A program made the position numbers and the translations under genes. This document shows positions 1-6,006 of a stretch of DNA of 10,384 nt, in pieces (the first letter of the stretch is position 1; the number at the start of each line of letters is the position of its first letter). This DNA is from Deltaproteobacteria bacterium. Its GTDB lineage: Bacteria > Desulfobacterota > Desulfobacteria > Desulfobacterales > Desulfobacteraceae. Under the pieces are notes generated by a model that was given only the letters and a program-made list of their open reading frames with translations, searched no databases and was not told the DNA's origin. The DNA lies in the NCBI GenBank assembly GCA_019314105.1, contig JAFCZY010000036.1:1-10384 (forward strand), written 5' to 3'.

Positions 1-584
1 AGCATCCCCGCTAAGATCGCAGGCGCCAGCAAGGGAAACGTAATTTCCCTGAATGTTTGAAACGGGTTTGCACCAAGGGACAATGCGGCTTCCTCGTATT
101 CCTTCTTAATGCCGACAAGTCTTGCCTGGACAATCAAAAGGACATAGGGCAGGGTTAAAACCACATGACCAATGAGCAGCAGGGCAAAACTCTTTGGTTG
201 TTGCAGCCACCGGATAAACAACAACAAAGCAACCCCTAATACAACCTCTGGAACCATGTTGGGCGCAATTAAAAGGGTGTTTAAAAATTCCTTACCCCTA
301 AACTCATATCGAATAAACGCCATGGCGGCAGGCACGCCAAACGCCGTGGCCAAAACCGCTGTGCAAGACCCCAGCACCAGGGAATTTTTAAAGGCCTCCA
401 AAATAGTTGAATTATGCGAGAGCTTTACATACCACTTGAAACTGAATCCCTCCATTGGGAATGATCCAAACTGCTGGGGATTGAATGAGAGAATGACAAC
501 GGCAATAATCGGGATAAACATCCAAACATAAACCAGAAAAGTAAATATTTTTATCAATGACCATCCTGAAATCAATTTTTTCAT
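1..584 (-). CDS. Pot-type ABC transporter permease (PotC-like), 3' end cut by window edge
   Basis: Inner-membrane permease subunit of a binding-protein-dependent ABC importer of the spermidine/putrescine-type family. Translating the minus strand from the ATG at 584-582 gives 194 residues with no stop before the left edge. PotC proteins are usually about 260-275 residues, so roughly 70 are missing. Visible are an N-terminal membrane segment (about residues 11-33), hydrophobic segments near 67-91, 102-126 and 133-155, and the ATPase-contacting EAA loop at about 164-190 (EEAALSLGANPFQTFREITF). A Shine-Dalgarno (GGGAAGAAAT) lies just before the start. Only 12 bp separate it from the upstream PotB-like gene, so the two are co-transcribed and probably pair as a heterodimer. 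The ATPase and binding protein are not in the window and may lie past the left edge. Family is confident; the substrate cannot be read, since this family also carries compounds other than polyamines. Confidence 0.93.
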   Translation of the reverse strand, partial: MKKLISGWSLIKIFTFLVYVWMFIPIIAVVILSFNPQQFGSFPMEGFSFKWYVKLSHNSTILEAFKNSLVLGSCTAVLATAFGVPAAMAFIRYEFRGKEFLNTLLIAPNMVPEVVLGVALLLFIRWLQQPKSFALLLIGHVVLTLPYVLLIVQARLVGIKKEYEEAALSLGANPFQTFREITFPLLAPAILAGM

Positions 585-596
585 ATTTCTTCCCTG

Positions 597-1466
597 TTAC
601 GATTCATTGCTGAGTGTTTTAAATATCTGGTTGATCCCCATATACCGGTTGTAAGTGTAGACAATAACCATCAAAAGCAACATCAGAATAGTACTGATAG
701 CCGAACCAAACGGCCAGTCAAGGGTTCCGATTATCCGCTTGAAGATCAGGTTGGCGATCATTTCATTTCCGGGACCGCCTAAAATCATCGGGGGAAGGTA
801 TGTCCCGCAGGTCAACACAAAAACAAGCAGGCACCCGGCACTCACCCCAGGCAGGCTTAACGGAAGTGTCACTTCTTTGAACGCCTGCCATTCTGTGCAT
901 CCAAGGCTTTTTGCCGCTTCAGCCAGACTCTTGTCAATGCCGTCAAGACTGACGTAAATATTTAAAATCATGAAAGGCAGAAGATATTGCAAAAGGCCCA
1001 TGATGACGGCCCCTTCGTTATACAGCATGGCCAAGGGGCTTGAGATAATATTAAACTTCAACAACAGGTGATTGATCAATCCGGAATCTCCCAGAATGTT
1101 TATCCAGCTTAAGGTCCGGATAATAAAGCTGATCCAGAATGGCAACATGACCAGTATCATGAGAAAGGGTTTGAACCGGGATTCTGTCTTATAAAAAAAG
1201 TATGCCGGGATGTAGCCCAGAACCAGACATAAAATAACCGTTTCAAGGGCAACACGAAGTGTCGTTAAAAGGATGGACGGATAAAAAAAATCTGCAAAAA
1301 ATTTGGCATAATTACCAAATTGAAAGGCCGGTATATCCTGTCCGTTTGGGGCCCTGAGCCAAAAACTATATACAATTACAAAACAGATAGGAATCACCAG
1401 AAGAAAAAAAACGGCTGTCAAAGAGGGGGATAATAAAATCCAGGGTTTCCAAAATTTATTTTTCAT
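597..1466 (-). CDS. Pot-type ABC transporter permease (PotB/PotH-like)
   Basis: Complete 289-residue inner-membrane permease, first gene of the transporter unit. It has an N-terminal membrane segment (about 9-34), further hydrophobic segments near 64-91, 101-125, 152-173, 210-230 and 256-272, and an EAA loop at about 181-207 (LAEAAKSLGCTEWQAFKEVT). The stretch TYLPPMILGGPGNEMIANLI (222-241), followed by DWPFGSAIS, is typical of PotB/PotH-type permeases. An AGGA Shine-Dalgarno lies 8 bases before the ATG at 1466. Upstream is a strong sigma-54 promoter (1529-1544) and an array of activator sites, so expression probably depends on the sigma-54 activator encoded immediately upstream. Family and pairing with the following permease are secure. 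The transported compound is not known; the neighbouring racemase and amidohydrolase suggest an amino-acid-like or amide-containing molecule, which is inference. Confidence 0.94.
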   Translation of the reverse strand: MKNKFWKPWILLSPSLTAVFFLLVIPICFVIVYSFWLRAPNGQDIPAFQFGNYAKFFADFFYPSILLTTLRVALETVILCLVLGYIPAYFFYKTESRFKPFLMILVMLPFWISFIIRTLSWINILGDSGLINHLLLKFNIISSPLAMLYNEGAVIMGLLQYLLPFMILNIYVSLDGIDKSLAEAAKSLGCTEWQAFKEVTLPLSLPGVSAGCLLVFVLTCGTYLPPMILGGPGNEMIANLIFKRIIGTLDWPFGSAISTILMLLLMVIVYTYNRYMGINQIFKTLSNES

Positions 1467-1528
1467 TCAAACATCCTATAATTTTTACTTGTTTATACGA
1501 TTTTAGCTGTATTTCAAACTTTACAAAA

Positions 1529-1544
1529 TGCAATTCTTGTGCCA
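1529..1544 (-). promoter_or_regulatory. Sigma-54 (-24/-12) promoter for the permease operon
   Basis: On the minus strand the sequence reads TGGCACAAGAATTGCA. It keeps the full TGGCAC-N5-TTGCA consensus, with GG at 1543-1542 and GC at 1531-1530 exactly 10 bases apart. The predicted transcription start is near 1518, giving a leader of about 50 nt before the permease ATG at 1466. The adjacent upstream gene encodes a sigma-54 activator with an intact GAFTGA loop, which supports the call. Confidence 0.93.
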
Positions 1545-1628
1545 TATATTAAATTATTTTATTAACTAACTGAAAATAAAAAGAATTTTTATTGGCGGGA
1601 CGTTTTAAAAATTGCAAAAAATCAAATT

Positions 1629-1646
1629 TGATTCATATATGAATCA
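1629..1646. promoter_or_regulatory. Activator binding site 1 (promoter-proximal, perfect 18-bp palindrome)
   Basis: TGATTCATATATGAATCA is a perfect palindrome centred about 120 bp upstream of the predicted start, a normal distance for a sigma-54 enhancer site. It has the same length and TG...CA ends as the E. coli TyrR box (TGTAAA-N6-TTTACA), and the neighbouring activator carries a TyrR-type HTH. Binding by that activator is inferred. Confidence 0.8.
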
Positions 1647-1688
1647 TCAATATTGGTTCAACCATCTAAAATAATTGAACATATAATA

Positions 1689-1706
1689 CGATTTAAAAAT
1701 GAATCA
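1689..1706. promoter_or_regulatory. Activator binding site 2 (imperfect copy)
   Basis: CGATTTAAAAATGAATCA matches site 1 at 14 of 18 positions, with the right half (ATGAATCA) identical. Its centre is 60 bp from that of site 1 and about 180 bp upstream of the predicted transcription start. Confidence 0.7.
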
Positions 1707-1753
1707 GATTTATATTTAGCCAAAAGCTTAAAAGAAGGGCTTATCCGCATGCC

Positions 1754-1771
1754 TGATACAAAAATGAATCA
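1754..1771. promoter_or_regulatory. Activator binding site 3 (distal, imperfect copy)
   Basis: TGATACAAAAATGAATCA matches site 1 at 15 of 18 positions and shares an 8-bp right half (ATGAATCA) with both other sites. Its centre is 65 bp from that of site 2 and about 245 bp upstream of the predicted start. It lies 3 bp past the activator gene's stop codon. Confidence 0.72.
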
Positions 1772-1774
1772 ATA

Positions 1775-3181
1775 TTAATTTTTTGTAATACGAATCCCGT
1801 GCTTTTTAAATTTTCTGACCACAGAGGGCTGACTGATCCCCAAAAACCTGGCAGCTTCCCTGGTGGTAAAGCATTTCACAGCTGCCTGCATCAGCATCTC
1901 ATTTTCAACCGCCCATATTTTATCCGAAAGACTGCCGCCTTCTTTCATTGGTTCCACTTTTGTTCCAGGTGGCTTGGTCTTGTTTAACGCTTTTACCAGA
2001 TAATCATCCAGAGACCGTCTGTCACACATAACAATAGCCTGTTTAATGATATTGACCAATTCCCGGACATTCCCCGGGAAGTCGTAGGTTTGAAGCCTGT
2101 CAAATGCCTTGTAACCGATCTTTGCTCTGCGATTGTATCGTTTGTTATATTTTTTAAGGGTGATTCGAACCAGCTCAAGAATATCCTCGGGCCGGTTTCT
2201 CAATGGCGGGATCAAAAGTGTAAACGTATTAAGCCGATGAAAAAGATCCAGCCTGAACTTCTTATTGAATGTCCGGGTGTCAAGGTCCTGATTGGTGGCG
2301 GCAATAATCGAGCAGTCTATTTTTTTGGGGGTAATACCGCCAATGGGCATAATTTCATGATCATCCAGGCACTTCAACAGCTTGGCCTGCACCCCGATGG
2401 ACATTTCCCCGATTTCATCAAGAAAAAGTGTCCCCCCGGATGCCAGTTCAAACAACCCTATCTTTCCTTTTTCACTGGCTCCGGTAAATGCTCCCTTTGT
2501 ATATCCAAACAGTTCAGCCTCTAGAAGGTTTTCAGGCAGGGCCGCACAATTGATCTGAATAAACGGCATTTTACTACCGGCCCTGTGTTTGTGAATGAAT
2601 TTTGCCAGCAACCCTTTGCCTGTCCCGGATTCTCCCTGGATCAGAATATTGGAAGCGTTAATGGCAGATAGTTTCAAGGCCAGTCGAAGTGTCTGCTTCA
2701 TTGAATCGCTCTGGGCCACGATATTGTTCTCTTTTAATTCAAGCAGGGTCAACTCGGTCAGTTCATCCTTTATCTTTTCAGACTCCTGTCTTACAAGTAC
2801 AAGCTGTTGTCTCATACCTTCGATAAGGGAAATATCCCTTTCATTTACAACAACAAAAAGAATGTTATGGTTATCATCAAAAACCGGAGTTCCTGTCACC
2901 AGCAAGGTGTAGTCTGATCGCGGTGTCGTCTGAATTACACTGACCTGGCGTTTTGTTTCAAGGACTTCCTGGGTGGCTGACCTGTCAATCTGTCCTTCTT
3001 TTACAAGGGTTCTAACATCTTTTCCCAGCACCTCAGATGCCTTTACCCCGTTTAAGATTTCAGCCGCACGATTAAGCTTCAGGATTGTTCCATTGACATC
3101 GCAGATCATCAACCCATCAGCCGACCGGTCAAAAATCGTCGTAAGATAGGAAAAGGTCATCTGTGATGAATCATCTTTCAT
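1775..3181 (-). CDS. Sigma-54-dependent transcriptional activator (PAS - AAA+ - TyrR/Fis-type HTH)
   Basis: Enhancer-binding protein that uses ATP hydrolysis to open sigma-54 promoters. Numbering from the ATG at 3181 (468 residues), a PAS-like sensor spans about 8-118. The AAA+ domain has Walker A GESGTGKG (183-190), the sigma-54-contacting GAFTGA loop (230-235), Walker B GGTLFLDE (249-256) and arginine-finger residues in FRLDLFHRL (309-317). The C-terminal HTH (about 440-462, [20 protein letters not shown]) resembles that of TyrR. There is no phosphoreceiver domain, so it probably senses a ligand or its own PAS input. The frame is open to a TTG at 3199 next to an ATG at 3196, but these lack a Shine-Dalgarno. 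The ATG at 3181 follows GGAAAA at suitable spacing and is preferred. It overlaps the amidohydrolase end by 11 bp. The sigma-54 promoter and repeated palindromes just downstream are its likely targets. Confidence 0.95.
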   Translation of the reverse strand: MKDDSSQMTFSYLTTIFDRSADGLMICDVNGTILKLNRAAEILNGVKASEVLGKDVRTLVKEGQIDRSATQEVLETKRQVSVIQTTPRSDYTLLVTGTPVFDDNHNILFVVVNERDISLIEGMRQQLVLVRQESEKIKDELTELTLLELKENNIVAQSDSMKQTLRLALKLSAINASNILIQGESGTGKGLLAKFIHKHRAGSKMPFIQINCAALPENLLEAELFGYTKGAFTGASEKGKIGLFELASGGTLFLDEIGEMSIGVQAKLLKCLDDHEIMPIGGITPKKIDCSIIAATNQDLDTRTFNKKFRLDLFHRLNTFTLLIPPLRNRPEDILELVRITLKKYNKRYNRRAKIGYKAFDRLQTYDFPGNVRELVNIIKQAIVMCDRRSLDDYLVKALNKTKPPGTKVEPMKEGGSLSDKIWAVENEMLMQAAVKCFTTREAARFLGISQPSVVRKFKKHGIRITKN

Positions 3182-4781
3182 AAACAATTTTTCCATCAAA
3201 AAGGGTTAAATCCACTCGTGTATCCGGGATGTTGTCAGGATCAATCTTAAAAATATTCTGATCAAGAACAATTAAATCTGCAAGTTTGCCTTTTGTAATA
3301 GATCCCAATTGCTCTCCTGTTCCTGAAGCCACAGCCGGGGTGATGGTATACCCTTTAACGGCTTCTTCAACACTGAGTGCCTGTTCCATATACCATCCCT
3401 GCTCCGGAGTCTTATTCATTCTTTTTCTTGTAACAGCAGAATAAATCCCTGCCAGAGGATTGGGATCTGCCACAGGCGCATCAGAACTGAGCATCAGGGG
3501 AACGCCTGTTTTTAAGATATTTTTCAGGGTATAGGCATATTTCCCTCTGGGTCCTGCACACTGATCAATCATGGAAATATCAAGGCTTAAGTTGCTGGGC
3601 TGGCAGGAGACAGCCATGTTTTTCAATACTGAAAGTTTTTCAAGATCTTCCGGCAGAACCATTTGGACATGCTCGATTCGATGGGGAATTATACACCGGG
3701 TCGGGGCTTTGCTTTCAATCCTCTGAAACATGGCTATAATTTCTTTGTTGGCCCGATCACCAACAGCATGCACCATGACGCTTAATCCAGCCTGATCAGC
3801 CTTTAACACTGCTTTTTCAATATCCGCAACCGGGGTCAGGGCCATGCCAAATCCCGCGTCAAGATATTTTTTTGTCATCCAGGCTGTCCTTGCGCCCATA
3901 CCACCGTCTGAAAAAAATTTCAAATAACCGATCTTTAAGAGATCATCCCCAAACCCTGTACAAAGCCCTAAATCAATGGCCTGGTCTGTCATTTCCCCGG
4001 GAAGCGCCACATGACAACGAAGATGAAGCCTGTTTTCCCGGTGAAGCCGCTGCCATGCCTTTAATGCATCTGCGCCGTCAAGTCCTCCCATGAGCCGGAT
4101 ATCATGAATGGATGTAAGTCCAAGTTTATGGGTATCATGTACGGCTTTTTGCATATTTTCAAGCACGGTTGCCCGGGAAAGTTCAGGCAGAACATTCCGG
4201 ATCATGTTTGAGGCAAGCTCCTTTAGAACACCTGTGGGACGGCCGGATACGTCCTTTTCAATCACACCATCTTTGGGATCAGGGGTTGCAGAACTGATTC
4301 CGGCAAGCTTTAAGCCAAGAGAATTGGCAACAGATAAATGAAGGTCGCATCTCCAGATACAGACCGGGTTATCGGGTGCAATCCTGTCAAGATCATACCG
4401 ATCCGGTATTTTATTCTCCGGCCAGTCCGACTCATTAAAGCCCTGACCCAATACCCAGTTGCCCTCACCCGCGGCCAGGGCCTTCTTTGAAACAGCGTCT
4501 TCCATTTCCTTAAATGAGCCAACCCGTGAAAAATCAATACTGTCATAATTGAGTGCCCACTCGTAAAAATGAAAATGGGTATCCATAAATCCGGGTAATA
4601 CCACTCTGTTATCAAGATCAATTACTTGTGTGTGGTTTGAAGCCAACCCCAAGATATCTTTGTCAGACCCGGCGCTTAAAATCCTCTTGCCTGATATGGC
4701 AACAGCCCGGGCCTTTGGATGAAAATCATCCTGAGTTTGAATAATGCCATTATGCAAAATAATGTCTGCAACTATTTTCAT
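3171..4781 (-). CDS. YtcJ-like metal-dependent amidohydrolase (Amidohydro_3 family)
   Basis: Cytoplasmic zinc- or iron-type hydrolase of the amidohydrolase superfamily, 536 residues, normal for YtcJ-like proteins. After a small N-terminal beta domain comes the metal-binding HxH in PGFMDTHFHF (H69, H71). Further superfamily positions are a possible bridging lysine in GYLKFFSDGG (K288), HAVGDRA (H338), PHRIEHVQ (H367/H371) and the catalytic aspartate in LSSDAPV (D434). The C-terminal GKLADLIVLD (498-507) is the usual return strand of the beta domain. No signal peptide is seen. Its ATG (4781) overlaps the racemase stop as TAATG, so translation is probably coupled, and its end overlaps the activator start. 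Members cleave amide, N-formyl or related C-N bonds, but specificity varies widely. The substrate here is unknown; a derivative of whatever the neighbouring importer brings in is a reasonable guess. Confidence 0.9.
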   Translation of the reverse strand: MKIVADIILHNGIIQTQDDFHPKARAVAISGKRILSAGSDKDILGLASNHTQVIDLDNRVVLPGFMDTHFHFYEWALNYDSIDFSRVGSFKEMEDAVSKKALAAGEGNWVLGQGFNESDWPENKIPDRYDLDRIAPDNPVCIWRCDLHLSVANSLGLKLAGISSATPDPKDGVIEKDVSGRPTGVLKELASNMIRNVLPELSRATVLENMQKAVHDTHKLGLTSIHDIRLMGGLDGADALKAWQRLHRENRLHLRCHVALPGEMTDQAIDLGLCTGFGDDLLKIGYLKFFSDGGMGARTAWMTKKYLDAGFGMALTPVADIEKAVLKADQAGLSVMVHAVGDRANKEIIAMFQRIESKAPTRCIIPHRIEHVQMVLPEDLEKLSVLKNMAVSCQPSNLSLDISMIDQCAGPRGKYAYTLKNILKTGVPLMLSSDAPVADPNPLAGIYSAVTRKRMNKTPEQGWYMEQALSVEEAVKGYTITPAVASGTGEQLGSITKGKLADLIVLDQNIFKIDPDNIPDTRVDLTLFDGKIVYER

Positions 4782-5818
4782 TACATGATAAATCCTTGTT
4801 GAAAGGGGTCATTATCTTCAACGATAAAATGATGAACCCCGGTTAAGTAGGCCATGCCTTTAATCTGCACAATAAACCCGTCCACAGGTCCGATTTTTTC
4901 CTTCTTTACCAGCATGGCCTCAAACGAGGTACCCAACGGACTATAATTTATATAACGCTGATTCATTTTAATTTTTCCATAATGATGAAGAAGCGTCAGT
5001 TTCGCAGCCGTGCCCGTGCCGCAGGGAGACCGGTCTGCATGGGATTCCCCATAAATGACCATGCCTTTGCCGGAGGCGTTGTCCTCATCGTGTTGCGAAT
5101 CATAAAATTCTGTGACATCAATGGTTCTGACATCCGGTCTGACAGGATGAGATACGGTAAGCTGTTCATTGGCAGCATCAATAATCTTCATGCCCAGATC
5201 CGTTAAAAATTCCTTATTTTCCAAATCCGGCTCTATTTGAATTTGACGTGAATCGACCATGGCAAAAAAACCGCCTGTACAGACAAGATCCACTTTTATC
5301 GTTCCAAACCCTTCAACCTTAATCTTTTGACCTGTAGCATAAACAAAGGAGGGCACCATATTGATAGCCACAGCATCGAGTTTATCCTCATCAACAAACA
5401 CCCTGGCATCCATAAGCCCTGACGGGGTATCCACAAGCACGGAATTTTCCCCCTGTTCAAGCACAAGGAAACCTGATCTGGCAAGGGTTGCCACAGCACC
5501 AATGGTTGCATGCCCACAAAGATAGGGATATCGTTTGGCATCCATGTAGATTAGTCCGAACTTTGCAGCTGGAGTGACATTCCCGGTCACAAGAGCTGCC
5601 AGAATCTTGGAGCCCCTGGGTTCTTTTGTCAAAAGACACCGGATATGATCGTATCGGGATTTAAACCATTCAAGCTTATCCATCATGGTTTTTCCTTTGA
5701 TGTCCTCCAAACCATTGACGATCAGACGCGTGGATTCCCCTTCAGTATGAGAATCAATGGTTGTAATGCACTTATCAAACCCCTTTGAAAACTTTGAAAA
5801 ATCATTGAAAAATTCCAT
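4781..5818 (-). CDS. Proline racemase / hydroxyproline epimerase family protein
   Basis: Cofactor-independent racemase/epimerase family enzyme, 345 residues. The N-terminal IDSHTEGESTR (21-31) is the family signature. Both catalytic cysteines are present: C101 in LCGHATIG and C266 in DRSPCGTGT. That pattern predicts two-base racemase/epimerase chemistry. The related trans-3-hydroxyproline dehydratases replace one cysteine with threonine. Candidate reactions are proline racemization, 4-hydroxyproline 2-epimerization or inversion of another amino acid; the sequence does not decide. It is probably cytoplasmic, with no signal peptide. It is the first gene of the minus-strand cluster, and its stop overlaps the amidohydrolase start. 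The AAGGA Shine-Dalgarno sits about 11 bases before the ATG, slightly far. No copy of the 18-bp activator site lies upstream, so the catabolic genes may be controlled differently from the permeases. Confidence 0.92.
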   Translation of the reverse strand: MEFFNDFSKFSKGFDKCITTIDSHTEGESTRLIVNGLEDIKGKTMMDKLEWFKSRYDHIRCLLTKEPRGSKILAALVTGNVTPAAKFGLIYMDAKRYPYLCGHATIGAVATLARSGFLVLEQGENSVLVDTPSGLMDARVFVDEDKLDAVAINMVPSFVYATGQKIKVEGFGTIKVDLVCTGGFFAMVDSRQIQIEPDLENKEFLTDLGMKIIDAANEQLTVSHPVRPDVRTIDVTEFYDSQHDEDNASGKGMVIYGESHADRSPCGTGTAAKLTLLHHYGKIKMNQRYINYSPLGTSFEAMLVKKEKIGPVDGFIVQIKGMAYLTGVHHFIVEDNDPFQQGFIM

Positions 5819-5912
5819 TAGAAAAAAAATCCTTAGAAAAAGACCGCATAATATTTACAATAAAGAACTCTCTTTAACTTAAAGCAATCCGTTTTCTAAA
5901 GCAAATACAAGA

Positions 5913-5940
5913 TTTTTATTCTTTAAAAAATATACGTCAA
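5913..5940 (-). promoter_or_regulatory. Candidate sigma-70 promoter for the racemase cluster
   Basis: On the minus strand TTGACG (5940-5935, 5 of 6 to consensus) is followed after 16 bp by TAAAAA (5918-5913, 4 of 6). The predicted leader is about 90 nt. An alternative -10, TATTAT, lies closer to the gene but has a poor -35. A 6-bp-arm inverted repeat TAAAGAACTCTCTTTA (5861-5876) sits in the leader and might be an operator. AT-rich DNA makes chance matches easy. Confidence 0.4.
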
Positions 5941-6006
5941 AAATATTTACATGTTTCGGACAACCTGGAATAATGGGCTTCAAAATAATAAATTTGAGGG
6001 AATCCA

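Larger units (their letters stand above)
1467..1774. other. 308-bp regulatory intergenic region between activator gene and permease operon
   Basis: Very AT-rich spacer without a credible gene; the longest ATG-started frames noticed are about 11 codons. Reading along the minus strand from the activator's stop codon, it contains three 18-bp palindromic sites, then about 85 bp of AT-rich DNA, then the -24/-12 promoter, then a leader of about 50 nt with the permease Shine-Dalgarno. A second perfect palindrome (AATCAAATTTGATT, 1620-1633) overlaps the promoter-proximal site. A short inverted repeat TGGTTCAACCA sits at 1654-1664. No convincing terminator for the activator gene was found, so read-through from the upstream genes into the permeases is possible. 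No exact match to the IHF consensus was found between the sites and the promoter. Confidence 0.8.

Noticed and set aside
172..531. 119-codon open frame on the plus strand
   Set aside because: It lies opposite the PotC-like permease, whose translation shows the EAA loop and membrane segments. The plus-strand product has no recognisable features.
1717..1743. Possible terminator for the activator gene (AGCC/GGCT and AAGC/GCTT pairings)
   Set aside because: Arms are only 4 bp, the loop is long and no clean U-tract follows on the minus strand.
2090..2524. 144-codon plus-strand open frame
   Set aside because: Antisense to the AAA+ domain of the sigma-54 activator, with no family features of its own. 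The other plus-strand frames under the minus-strand genes were rejected likewise.
3156..3173. TGAATCA half-site inside the activator gene
   Set aside because: The full 18-mer window matches the site consensus at only 10 of 18 positions and the half-site is explained by coding sequence.
5861..5876. Inverted repeat TAAAGAACTCTCTTTA before the racemase gene
   Set aside because: Only 6-bp AT-rich arms and a single copy; too likely by chance to call as a separate feature.
5941..6006. Terminator for the PEP-synthase-like gene
   Set aside because: Only a 5-bp TCAAA/TTTGA pairing was found, with no GC-rich stem and U-run.
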